Of a stretch of DNA of 64,000 bases, positions 9,886 to 18,957 are shown piece after piece. This DNA is from an uncultured Alistipes sp. (GTDB lineage: Bacteria; Bacteroidota; Bacteroidia; Bacteroidales; Rikenellaceae), in assembly GCA_944323075.1 (NCBI GenBank), contig CALURC010000010.1, forward strand, positions 37,512-101,511, given 5' to 3'. The notes under the pieces are model-generated. The model was not told where the DNA came from. It saw only the letters and a program-made list of their open reading frames with translations, and ran no database searches. Numbering within the stretch: the stretch's first letter is position 1; each line of letters starts with the position of its first letter. The translations under genes and the position numbers were made by a program.

Positions 9886-11226
9886 ATGGAACGAATCGTC
9901 GTATTGGGAGGAGGAGAAAGCGGCTGCGGATCGGCCGTATTGGCTCGTGTAAAAGGATTCGATGTTTTTCTTTCGGATCGAGGTGCTATCGCTCCGAAAT
10001 ACAAAAGCCTGTTGGATCAATGGGATATCCCCTATGAGGAAGGGACCCATACGGAAGAGAAGATTCTGTCGGCCGACCGGATCGTCAAGAGTCCCGGTAT
10101 TCCGGATAAAGCTCCGATGGTACAAGCCGCTGTGAAGAAGGGTATCCCAATCATTTCGGAAATTGAATTTTCTGCTCCTTATCTCACAGCCTCGACGATC
10201 TGTATTACCGGTAGTAATGGGAAAACCACGACGACGACACTTACCTATGAGATCCTGAAACAAGCTGGCAAAAAGGTCGGCTTAGCCGGAAATATCGGAG
10301 AGAGTCTTGCCCTGTCGGTCGCCTTAAACCACTACGACTGGTATGTTATCGAACTGAGCAGCTTTCAATTGGACGGTTGTTACCGTTTCCGCACCGACAT
10401 CGGTGTACTGATGAACATCACGCCGGATCACCTCGATCGGTACGATTACAAGTTACAGAACTATATCGACAGCAAATTCCGCATCTTGCAGAACCAACAT
10501 CCCGAAGATCGTTTTATCTACTGTGCCGACGACCCGTTGACCATAAAAAATCTGCCCGACCATCCACTTCCCATGCGAGTGCTTCCGTTCAGCGTAAAAA
10601 AGGAAGAGGAGTGTGCAGCCATACTTCGAGAGGGTGTGATTCACGTTTCGCTCGACGGGAAACAAGTGAATGTCCCGGCTGCCGAGATGAAAATCAAAGG
10701 AATCCACAACATATACAACGCCATGGCTGCTTCGCTGGCCGCTCTGTCCGCCGGAGTCGATCCAAAATCGATCGAGCAGACGCTCCGTTCGTTTGCCGGA
10801 ATCGAACACCGCCTCGAACCGTGCGGTACGATCGACGGTGTCGATTACATCAACGACTCGAAAGCCACAAACGTCGATTCGGTATGGTATGCATTGGAGA
10901 GTATGACGCGACCGGTTGTATGGATTGCCGGCGGCACGGATAAAGGGAACGACTACACACAGCTTTACGACCTCGTCAAAGACAAAGTCAAGACGCTCGT
11001 TTGCATGGGTGTCGACAATTCGAAACTGACGAAAGCCTTTGCCGGACGGATCGAACATATCGTCGACACTCATTCGTTGGACGAAGCTATGACTGCAGCT
11101 CGTAAATATGCGAAAGCTGGAGAAACGGTACTGCTCTCTCCGGCCTGCGCAAGCTTCGATCTGTTCAAAAATTACGAAGACCGGGGACGTTTATTCAAAG
11201 AGTGGGTTGCTTCTCATAAATCATAA
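9886..11226 (+). CDS. murD: UDP-MurNAc-L-alanine:D-glutamate ligase
   Basis: A 446-residue cytoplasmic Mur ligase adding D-glutamate, the second stem-peptide residue. It has an N-terminal Rossmann-like domain beginning VVLGGGESG, the P-loop GSNGKTTT (Lys113), the NITPDHLDRY segment and the C-terminal NDSKATN and SPACASFD motifs typical of MurD. Spacing to mraY (2 bases) and ftsW (15 bases) indicates one operon. Length is as expected. Confidence 0.95.
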   Translation: MERIVVLGGGESGCGSAVLARVKGFDVFLSDRGAIAPKYKSLLDQWDIPYEEGTHTEEKILSADRIVKSPGIPDKAPMVQAAVKKGIPIISEIEFSAPYLTASTICITGSNGKTTTTTLTYEILKQAGKKVGLAGNIGESLALSVALNHYDWYVIELSSFQLDGCYRFRTDIGVLMNITPDHLDRYDYKLQNYIDSKFRILQNQHPEDRFIYCADDPLTIKNLPDHPLPMRVLPFSVKKEEECAAILREGVIHVSLDGKQVNVPAAEMKIKGIHNIYNAMAASLAALSAGVDPKSIEQTLRSFAGIEHRLEPCGTIDGVDYINDSKATNVDSVWYALESMTRPVVWIAGGTDKGNDYTQLYDLVKDKVKTLVCMGVDNSKLTKAFAGRIEHIVDTHSLDEAMTAARKYAKAGETVLLSPACASFDLFKNYEDRGRLFKEWVASHKS

Positions 11227-11241
11227 AGCGGGGTAAAGCAG

Positions 11242-12528
11242 ATGGAAGAACATAAAACGGCATCCGGCAAGAGCTCTCTTATCGACCGACTTTTCGGTGG
11301 AGATCGCATTCTATGGACCATTATCGCCATTTTATCGATCATTTCGCTGTTGGTGATCTATTCGTCGACAGCATCGATGGCCTATCGGAAAGCCGGAGGA
11401 GATACGACCCATTATTTCTTCCAGCAACTGAAATTCATTCTGCTCGGCTTTATTGCCATGATCATTATACAGCGGGCTAATTATCAACGCTATGCTCGGC
11501 CCAAGCTGCTCTCGATTGTATTCATTGCGGCTTTACTCTTTATGTTGCTGACCTTTTTTGTCGGCGTGAATCTAAATGATGCTTCGCGATGGCTCAAGGT
11601 TCCGATTCTCGGCGTTACGTTCCAGCCCTCCGACTTCCTGCGTATTGCACTGATCGCAATTCTGGCCCGACAACTGGCTAAACGACAAGTCGGTATAGAA
11701 CGGATGCCTCTACTTCCAGCTCTCACTTTACGGGGGTGGCAGAAAAACCCGGAAAAAAACATCAACATCCTGACGCGTAATACGATTCCAATTTTAGGAC
11801 CGATCGTATTGGCCTGCGGAACCATCTTCATGTCAAACTTTTCGACCTCGGCCATTACGTTCTGTACCTGCTGGATTATGCTTTACGTCGGACGGGTCAA
11901 GACCAAAGAGCTGGTCAAGCTACTCGTATTGATCGCCGGAGTAATGATCCTCGCCGTATCGGTCATGTACATCTTCAATATCGGCCGATCGCACACATGG
12001 GTCAACCGACTGGGCATCGGCACGCTCGTCAACCAGACCGAGCAGACTGAAATGCAAAACGAGGACGACAACCTACAACAGGAACAGGCCCGGATCGCCA
12101 TCGCCTCGGGCGGACTGCTCGGGAAAGGTCCCGGAAACAGTACGCAGCGCTCCAACCTTCCGCACTCCTACTCCGATTTCGCCTACGCCTTTATCGTCGA
12201 AGAGTACGGATTGGCCGGAGCCGTTACCATACTGTTCCTCTATCTGTGTATCTTCTTCCGCGGAATTGTAATTTTCCGGCGCTGCGGAACGGCCTTCCCG
12301 GGACTGTTGGTATTGGGACTTTGCCTGATGATTACGTTCCAAGCGATATGTAACATGCTGGTCTCCGTATGTCTGTTTCCCGTAACCGGACAGACCCTGC
12401 CCCTGATCAGTTTGGGGGGCTCGTCCATTGTGTTTACCTGTATGGCATTGGGATTGATCTTGGGGATCAGCCGTCAGGTCAAGGAGCAGTCGCTGGACAG
12501 ACCCCGTAAAGAGTCTTTACTCGAATAA
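11242..12528 (+). CDS. ftsW: FtsW peptidoglycan glycosyltransferase
   Basis: A 428-residue SEDS-family inner-membrane protein with about ten membrane helices. It polymerises lipid II at the septum together with its partner FtsI, encoded upstream. The conserved regions VNLNDASRWL, PSDFLRIAL, KGPGNSTQRSNLPHSYSDF and PLISLGGSSIVF fit FtsW/RodA proteins; the dcw location favours FtsW over RodA. A charged insertion of about 20 residues around residue 160 and a long periplasmic loop around 255-300 are seen. It sits between murD and murG as in other dcw clusters. Confidence 0.93.
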   Translation: MEEHKTASGKSSLIDRLFGGDRILWTIIAILSIISLLVIYSSTASMAYRKAGGDTTHYFFQQLKFILLGFIAMIIIQRANYQRYARPKLLSIVFIAALLFMLLTFFVGVNLNDASRWLKVPILGVTFQPSDFLRIALIAILARQLAKRQVGIERMPLLPALTLRGWQKNPEKNINILTRNTIPILGPIVLACGTIFMSNFSTSAITFCTCWIMLYVGRVKTKELVKLLVLIAGVMILAVSVMYIFNIGRSHTWVNRLGIGTLVNQTEQTEMQNEDDNLQQEQARIAIASGGLLGKGPGNSTQRSNLPHSYSDFAYAFIVEEYGLAGAVTILFLYLCIFFRGIVIFRRCGTAFPGLLVLGLCLMITFQAICNMLVSVCLFPVTGQTLPLISLGGSSIVFTCMALGLILGISRQVKEQSLDRPRKESLLE

Positions 12529-12563
12529 TCACGATATTGTCGTATCGAAAATAGTATCGAAAC

Positions 12564-13682
12564 ATGAATCGTAAACTGAAAATCATCCTGAGCGGAGGCG
12601 GTACCGGAGGACACATCTATCCGGCCGTTGCTGTCGCTGAAGCCTTAAAACAGAAATTAGGCGACAACGTGGAGATCCTCTTCGTCGGCGCTCAGGGCAA
12701 GATGGAGATGGAAAAGATCCCCGCATTGGGGTACAAAATCATAGGACTCCCCGTTGCTGGCCTGCAACGGAAACTGACCCTCCGCAATCTGGCGGTTCCG
12801 TTCAAGGTTCTGCGCTCGATCTGGATGGCCCGGAAAGTCCTCCAGGACTTCAAGGCCGATGCTGCAGCCGGATTCGGCGGATATGCCAGTGCACCGGTAT
12901 TGTGGTGCGCCCAGCGAATGGGAATTCCGACGCTCATTCAGGAACAGAACTCCTATGCAGGTGCTACGAACAAAATGTTGGCCTCAAAAGCCAAGCGTAT
13001 CTGCGTCGCCTACGAGGGCATGGAACGCTTCTTCCCGAAAGAGAAGATCGTCCTCACGGGCAATCCGCTTCGGGGTCGCTTTTCCCAAAACGCTGAATTA
13101 CGGGGAGAGGCCTTGAAATATTTCGGTTTCGAGGAGAACAAACCGGTCGTTCTGGTCGTTGGCGGAAGCCTCGGAACCCGGACCCTGAACAACATGATGA
13201 AGGCGAACGTCGATCGGATCGTCGCAGAAAACAGGCTTCAAGTGATCTGGCAAACCGGAAAATATTATGAACGGGAGATGTCCGAGTTCATGCAGGGCAG
13301 AGCCGATCGAGGTATCTGGCGGGGGGCATTCATCGACCGGATGGATTTGGCCTATGCGGCTGCTGATATTGTCGTCGCTCGTGCCGGTGCCTGCACGGTA
13401 TCGGAACTTTGTCTAATCGGCAAAAGTACCATTTTCGTACCCTCACCGAATGTTGCCGAAGACCACCAGACTAAAAATGCGATGGCACTCGTCAAAAAGC
13501 AGGCTGCCTGCATCGTCCCCGACAAGGAAGCCGTAGAGAAGGTTTTTCCAGAAATCGATCATCTGCTCGCACAACCCGAAACGATGGAACGTATGCGGCA
13601 GAACATGCTGCATTTGGGTATCAGCGACTCAGCGAGTCGTGTAGCCGAAGAACTAATAAACATTATTAAAAAATGGAAATGA
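12564..13682 (+). CDS. murG: UDP-GlcNAc:lipid I N-acetylglucosamine transferase
   Basis: A 372-residue GT-B glycosyltransferase attached to the inner face of the cytoplasmic membrane, making lipid II from lipid I. It shows the N-terminal GGGTGGHIYPA glycine-rich loop, the GFGGYASAP segment, the EQNSYAG motif and the C-terminal donor-site region ARAGACTVSEL followed by PSPNVAEDHQ. Its end overlaps the murC start, so the two are translationally coupled. Length is normal. Confidence 0.95.
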   Translation: MNRKLKIILSGGGTGGHIYPAVAVAEALKQKLGDNVEILFVGAQGKMEMEKIPALGYKIIGLPVAGLQRKLTLRNLAVPFKVLRSIWMARKVLQDFKADAAAGFGGYASAPVLWCAQRMGIPTLIQEQNSYAGATNKMLASKAKRICVAYEGMERFFPKEKIVLTGNPLRGRFSQNAELRGEALKYFGFEENKPVVLVVGGSLGTRTLNNMMKANVDRIVAENRLQVIWQTGKYYEREMSEFMQGRADRGIWRGAFIDRMDLAYAAADIVVARAGACTVSELCLIGKSTIFVPSPNVAEDHQTKNAMALVKKQAACIVPDKEAVEKVFPEIDHLLAQPETMERMRQNMLHLGISDSASRVAEELINIIKKWK

Positions 13683-15040
13683 AGTTTACTAAAGTATATT
13701 TTTTGGGAATCGGAGGTATCGGCATGAGTGCATTGGCTCGATTCTGCCTGCACGAAGGCCTGCAAGTGGCTGGATACGACCGAACTCCGTCGGAACTGAC
13801 TGAGGCTCTGAGCCGAGAGGGTGCCCACATCACGTACGAAGACACACCGGATACGATTCCAGCCGAATTTAAAAATCCGGCTGACACACAAGTCGTCTAT
13901 ACACCGGCCATTCCCTCGGACAGCCCCCAGCTTCTCTTCTTCCGCAACGGCAATTTCGAGATCGAGAAGCGCTCCCGGATGCTGGGCGTAATCTCCCGGA
14001 ACAAGTTCCTGATGGCTGTATCCGGTACGCACGGCAAAACGACCACCAGCACTATGGCCGCATGGTTCAACCACGAAGCGGCTGATGGAGGCAGTGCTTT
14101 TCTGGGCGGGATTTCGAAAAATTTCGACAGCAACTTGGTACTCGGAAAGGGCAACCGACTGGTTGCCGAGGCCGATGAGTTCGACCGTTCGTTTCTGCAG
14201 CTCTATCCGGACGTAGCCGTTGTCACCGCTGCAGACGCTGACCATCTCGACATCTACGGGACCCACGAAGCGGTCAAAGAGGCTTTCGCCGCGTTTATCG
14301 ACCAGATCAAACCCGGCGGAACACTGATCCTGAAAAAGGGAGTGGACGTAGCCGTTCGCAATACAGCCATCAAGGTTTACCGCTACTCATACGACAGTCC
14401 CTGCGACTTCTATGCGGAACGCATCCGTGTCGGAGCGAACGGATGCTACACATTCGACATCGTCTGCCCGGACCGTACCATCGCCGACTGCACGTTAGGC
14501 ATTCCGGGATGGGTCAATGTCGAAAACTGCATCGCCGCAGTAGCCATGCTCTGGGCCAGCGGCAGCTTCGACGAAACGCGGTTACGGCAAGCCATCGCCT
14601 CATTTCGCGGAGTAAAACGCCGGTTCGACTTCTACGTCAACACCCCCCGGCATATTTATATGGACGACTATGCCCACCACCCGAATGAACTCCGTGCTAC
14701 GATCACATCGGTCCGGAAAATGTTTCCCAATCGCCTGTTGACTGTCGTTTTCCAACCCCACCTCTACACCCGGACCCGCGATTTCGCTTCGGAGTTCGCC
14801 GACGCGTTGTCTCTTTGTGATGACGTACTGCTGCTGCCGATCTATCCGGCACGCGAAGAACCGATCGAAGGGGTGAGCTCGGAGATGTTACTCCCCATGA
14901 TCCACTCCTCGGTCCAAATTGTCGAAAAAAACGAACTGCTCGACACGATCCGTAGAAAAAATCCGGAATTATTGGTAACTTTCGGAGCAGGAGATATAGA
15001 CCGATTCTGCACAAAAATAGCCGCAATATTGTCCGAATAA
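13673..15040 (+). CDS. murC: UDP-MurNAc:L-alanine ligase
   Basis: A 455-residue cytoplasmic Mur ligase adding the first stem-peptide residue, L-alanine. Motifs are the N-terminal LGIGGIGMSALA nucleotide-fold loop, the P-loop GTHGKTTT (Lys122), the EADEFDRSFL region and the DDYAHHP motif. Two ATGs are possible: 13673, overlapping murG by ten bases, and 13679, overlapping as ATGA; the residues between are only Met-Glu. The overlap couples it to murG. The next gene, ftsQ, follows after 15 bases. Confidence 0.95.
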   Translation: MEMKFTKVYFLGIGGIGMSALARFCLHEGLQVAGYDRTPSELTEALSREGAHITYEDTPDTIPAEFKNPADTQVVYTPAIPSDSPQLLFFRNGNFEIEKRSRMLGVISRNKFLMAVSGTHGKTTTSTMAAWFNHEAADGGSAFLGGISKNFDSNLVLGKGNRLVAEADEFDRSFLQLYPDVAVVTAADADHLDIYGTHEAVKEAFAAFIDQIKPGGTLILKKGVDVAVRNTAIKVYRYSYDSPCDFYAERIRVGANGCYTFDIVCPDRTIADCTLGIPGWVNVENCIAAVAMLWASGSFDETRLRQAIASFRGVKRRFDFYVNTPRHIYMDDYAHHPNELRATITSVRKMFPNRLLTVVFQPHLYTRTRDFASEFADALSLCDDVLLLPIYPAREEPIEGVSSEMLLPMIHSSVQIVEKNELLDTIRRKNPELLVTFGAGDIDRFCTKIAAILSE

Positions 15041-15055
15041 CATCCTATCTGTACC

Positions 15056-15895
15056 GTGAAAAAGTCGTTGGCCATAACACTGAATCTTTCGGCATGGATC
15101 CTGCTTATCCTCTATCTGTCGTTCGCGTTACCCTACACGAATCGACAAAAGAAGGAGCGACTGTGCAAAGGAATCAACGTTACGATCCTCGACAGCGCAG
15201 AACGTAAATTCATCACACCGGCTATGGTAAAGATGTGGTTCGAAACGGAAAAGATAAAACTGGTCGGAGAAAAGCTTATGTCGATCAACACGATCGACTT
15301 GGAACAATTCATCGGACGGCGAGGCTATGTCCGTACAGTACGGGTATACACCTCGATGGATGGACTCCTCAACATCGAAATTACCCAACGTCGCCCGATC
15401 GTACGGTTCAATACTCAGAACGGATACAACTTCTACGTAACGGAAGACAATTACATTCTTCCGGCACAACGACATTTCGTCACTTACGTTCCAATTATCA
15501 CAGGATACGTGCTCCCTCCTTTCCACCGCGACTACGTCGGCCCACTCGACCGCTTCGCCCGTAGTGAAGAAAAAAAAGTAGAAAAAAGTTACCTGTTTTT
15601 AACGAAACTAATTAATTTTGTAAAATTCGTGGAAGGTGACGATTTTTGGCGCTCGTTCATCGTACAGATCAACGTTGAGGGAGGTGGAGCTGAGCAACAA
15701 TACGATCCTGATATAGAGATCGTTCCCCGTGCAGGAAATCAAGTCATCATGCTCGGAAGAATTGACGGGTATCAGGAAAAATTGAATAAACTGCTCGTCT
15801 TTTACAAAAACGCCGTCGCCTACGAAGGCTGGGAAAAGTTCAAATACATAAATTTACAATACAAAGATCAGATTGTCTGCATCGAAAATAAATAA
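15056..15895 (+). CDS. ftsQ: Cell division protein FtsQ
   Basis: A 279-residue bitopic membrane protein with a GTG start, a short cytoplasmic tail, one membrane helix (about residues 7-27) and a periplasmic region with a POTRA-like part followed by the FtsQ beta domain. It is a divisome scaffold that recruits FtsL, FtsB and FtsI. The family is weakly conserved; the call rests on topology, length and the position between murC and ftsA. Segments such as GYVRTVRVYTSMDGLLNIEI and RRPIVRF fit the POTRA-to-beta transition. The coding frame has no in-frame ATG closer to the membrane helix. Confidence 0.88.
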   Translation: MKKSLAITLNLSAWILLILYLSFALPYTNRQKKERLCKGINVTILDSAERKFITPAMVKMWFETEKIKLVGEKLMSINTIDLEQFIGRRGYVRTVRVYTSMDGLLNIEITQRRPIVRFNTQNGYNFYVTEDNYILPAQRHFVTYVPIITGYVLPPFHRDYVGPLDRFARSEEKKVEKSYLFLTKLINFVKFVEGDDFWRSFIVQINVEGGGAEQQYDPDIEIVPRAGNQVIMLGRIDGYQEKLNKLLVFYKNAVAYEGWEKFKYINLQYKDQIVCIENK

Positions 15896-15904
15896 ATAGA
15901 GACA

Positions 15905-17329
15905 GTGGAAAACGGGGGTTATATCGTTGCGATCGATTTAGGAAGTAATACAGTTGTTGCGGTCGTCGGCACCAAAACCGACGACGGAAAGATCCGAATT
16001 CTCGACAAGGAGATCTCCACCGTTCAGGGAGCGGGGATGGTTCGCGGAGAGATTAAAAATATCGATCTGGTGTCGCAAAGCATCAAAAATGCCGTAAACG
16101 CCATCGAAGAACGGATGGGCATACGGATTACCGAAGCCTATACCGGCATCTCGGGTCAACACATCCGCAGTGTAAAACAACCCTATTATGTCTTCGCCAG
16201 CCGAGGCGACGAAATTCGTCAAGAGGACGTCCGCCAACTGCACGACAGCATGCGTAATGTTCCTGCTCCGGACGGTGAAAAAATACTTCAAATCATCCCC
16301 CAAAACTATATTATCGACGACAAGGAAGAGACGGCAAATCCGGTCGGAACGTTCGGCAATAAATTGGCGTCTACGTTCAATATCATCTTGGGCGACACGG
16401 TCGCAATCAACCGGCTCGAGATGGCTCTCAAGCGAGTAAATATCGCTCCTCTGGAGCTCTATCTGAATGCCATTGCGTCAGGTGAAGCCGTACTTACTCC
16501 TGATGAAAAAGAGGAAGGAGTTGCCGTAATCGATATCGGAGCCGGAACAACCGATATCGTCGTTTACCAAAACAACATCATCCGCCATGTGGGAATCGTC
16601 CCGATGGGAGGAAACGTAATCAACAAGGATATACGCTCATACGGCATTCTCGAAAAACACGTCGAAAGCCTGAAAACCCGATACGGTGAAGCCATGCGCG
16701 ACGCAGCCCAACCGGATAAATATATTACGACTCCAGGGCTCAGCGCCAAGGCCTCCAAGGAGATCTCCGCCCAGAATCTGGCAGCCATCATCGAGGCCCG
16801 GATGCTGGACATCATCGACTTTGCCATCGAAGAGATCAAAAAATCGGGATACCACGACAAATTGGGGGCCGGAGTTGTCCTCACGGGTGGCGGAGCCCAA
16901 CTCAAACATGTCGACTTGCTTTTCAAAAGTTACACAGGATTGGACGCGCGTGTTGCAGGGGCTGAAAGCAACCTGGATGAAAGTTGTCTGGAAATAGCCG
17001 AAAGTCCTGCTCTCTCTACAGCCATCGGACTGTTGTTGAAAGCATATGAGGATCGTGCCCAGAACAAAACGATAAGTCGAAGCAGACCTTTGTCACCCCG
17101 TCCGGCCAAAACCGAACAAACGTCTGCCAATACGGGAGTCAAACGTAATCTCAACGATTTTTATCAAAATCGCAATAACATCAACGACGAGCCAGAAGAG
17201 GACGAAAACGACACAGAAAAGCCTGCTACTGGAAACAATAAGCCTGAAAAGAAGAGCGCGATCAAACGCTTTTTCAATCGGCTGCGTGATTATCTCGAAG
17301 AAGACGAGATTGAAGACAACGAAATATAA
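15905..17329 (+). CDS. ftsA: Cell division protein FtsA
   Basis: A 474-residue actin-like ATPase that tethers FtsZ to the membrane and signals to the divisome. It starts at GTG, nine bases after ftsQ, and shows the phosphate-1 loop AIDLGSNTVVAVVG, the second nucleotide loop VIDIGAGTTDIVVY and the adenosine loop VVLTGGGAQLK. A charged, low-complexity linker (about residues 385-450) leads to a C-terminal basic, amphipathic segment (KSAIKRFFNRLRDYL) that fits the membrane-targeting helix. It is directly upstream of ftsZ with an 86-base gap. Confidence 0.95.
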   Translation: MENGGYIVAIDLGSNTVVAVVGTKTDDGKIRILDKEISTVQGAGMVRGEIKNIDLVSQSIKNAVNAIEERMGIRITEAYTGISGQHIRSVKQPYYVFASRGDEIRQEDVRQLHDSMRNVPAPDGEKILQIIPQNYIIDDKEETANPVGTFGNKLASTFNIILGDTVAINRLEMALKRVNIAPLELYLNAIASGEAVLTPDEKEEGVAVIDIGAGTTDIVVYQNNIIRHVGIVPMGGNVINKDIRSYGILEKHVESLKTRYGEAMRDAAQPDKYITTPGLSAKASKEISAQNLAAIIEARMLDIIDFAIEEIKKSGYHDKLGAGVVLTGGGAQLKHVDLLFKSYTGLDARVAGAESNLDESCLEIAESPALSTAIGLLLKAYEDRAQNKTISRSRPLSPRPAKTEQTSANTGVKRNLNDFYQNRNNINDEPEEDENDTEKPATGNNKPEKKSAIKRFFNRLRDYLEEDEIEDNEI

Positions 17330-17415
17330 TTCGGATATACGTCAGCTCGTGATGGAGATTATCCTCAGTAAGATTCTCAGATCGGGCCATCGATTAATCC
17401 ATTAACATTGAAAAC

Positions 17416-18921
17416 ATGTCTGAAGAGAACAAAATAATCGATTTCGAAATACCCAAATTATCTCCCTCCATTATTATGGTCACCGGTGTGGGTGGCGGTG
17501 GTAGCAATGCTGTCAACCACATGTACGAACTGGAAATTGCAGATGTATCGTTCATGGTCTGCAACACCGATCCCCAGGCTCTGCGCAATAGTCCGGTTCC
17601 GGTAAAAGTTCGCCTCGGACAAAACGGTCTGGGAGCAGGAAATAACCCGGAAAAAGGTAGACAGGCGGCATTGGAGAGTCTGGATGAGATCATCGACATA
17701 TACAAGAGAGAGGGAACGAAAATGGTCTTTATCACGGCCGGTATGGGTGGTGGAACCGGGACAGGAGCCGCTCCCGTAATTGCCCGGGCAGCAAAAGAGA
17801 TGGGCATATTGACCGTCGCAATCGTTACGATCCCGTTCAAAACCGAAGGCCCGAAACGAATGAGACAGGCCTACCAAGGTATTGAAGAGTTGCGGGGCTG
17901 CGTCGATTCGCTGCTGCTGATCAATAACGAAAACATTCAGGAAATCTTCGGAAAACTAACCCTGACGGAAGCATTTGGAAAGGCCGATGATATTTTGGCA
18001 ACAGCAGCAAGAGGTATTGCAGAAGTCATCACACGGGAAAATACCGTCAATGTCGACTTTGCCGATGTGCAAACGGTTATGACCGACAGCGGTGTCGCTC
18101 TGATGGGATCAGGAAGAGCTTCAGGTGAGGATCGCGCTATGAAAGTAGCCAATATGGCTCTCGAATCACCGCTATTGAACCATAACGACATTGCCGGAGC
18201 GAAAAACATCTTGATCAATATCACTTCCGGAGACGAAGAGATTACTCTGGAAGAGACCTACATGATCACCGAGTACATTCAAGAGCGTGCGGGCAACAAT
18301 GCCGACATCATCTGGGGTGCCGGAAAAGACGACTCGCTCGGTACGGATATCGAGGTGACGATCATAGCAACCGGATTCGACTATACACAAATGAATATGG
18401 TCAGCTATTCACCGCTGCAGGATTACAAAGATATGCAACGCAAGGCAGCGATGAAACAACAAGCTGAACAACAGGACGAGGTGAAAAATGACTCTTCGGA
18501 AACACAGTTCCAAGATACACCTGCACAAGTTCTGCCAGAAGCGGGGCCCAGAAAACAACGTCCAGAACCGATAACCGTAGCTACGATCCCCTCCCCGATC
18601 GCAGTTTCCAAACAACAGGTACAGGAGCAACCGCAACAAACACAACAACAACCGCAACCGACGGTCCACAAAAACATGTTCCATACGCCGCGTCCTCAAC
18701 CCAAACCGATCGCCGGACCGATTGCACAGCCTGCGATCGAATCGAAGAAAGAGGGGGATACGGATATCGATATTGATGAATGGGAAAAACGTCCAGCTTT
18801 TGTCCGTCGAAACATTAAGTTTGTCAAAGACAGCTCTTCAGACGGATCACGCTCGCGGGTCGTACTGAAAGATGATACTCCTACTGACCACAACTCTGGC
18901 CAAAACGGATCGTTGTTTTAG
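17416..18921 (+). CDS. ftsZ: Cell division GTPase FtsZ
   Basis: A 501-residue tubulin homologue forming the division ring. The GTPase domain covers about residues 15-330, with GVGGGGSNAVNHM near the start and the tubulin signature GGGTGTG at 111-117. A long Gln/Pro-rich linker (about 335-450) follows. A motif resembling the conserved C-terminal peptide, RPAFVRR at about 459-465, lies inside the tail, and 36 more polar residues follow it. In most bacteria that peptide is almost terminal. The 86-base gap after ftsA may hold its own expression signals, but none matches the −7 consensus well. Confidence 0.96.
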   Translation: MSEENKIIDFEIPKLSPSIIMVTGVGGGGSNAVNHMYELEIADVSFMVCNTDPQALRNSPVPVKVRLGQNGLGAGNNPEKGRQAALESLDEIIDIYKREGTKMVFITAGMGGGTGTGAAPVIARAAKEMGILTVAIVTIPFKTEGPKRMRQAYQGIEELRGCVDSLLLINNENIQEIFGKLTLTEAFGKADDILATAARGIAEVITRENTVNVDFADVQTVMTDSGVALMGSGRASGEDRAMKVANMALESPLLNHNDIAGAKNILINITSGDEEITLEETYMITEYIQERAGNNADIIWGAGKDDSLGTDIEVTIIATGFDYTQMNMVSYSPLQDYKDMQRKAAMKQQAEQQDEVKNDSSETQFQDTPAQVLPEAGPRKQRPEPITVATIPSPIAVSKQQVQEQPQQTQQQPQPTVHKNMFHTPRPQPKPIAGPIAQPAIESKKEGDTDIDIDEWEKRPAFVRRNIKFVKDSSSDGSRSRVVLKDDTPTDHNSGQNGSLF

Positions 18922-18957
18922 TCATAGAATCATCAAGATTTATTTTCAACATACGCT

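Noticed and set aside
13559-14266. 235-codon minus-strand frame opposite murG/murC
   Set aside because: It spans the murG-murC junction antisense to both and carries no domain signal.
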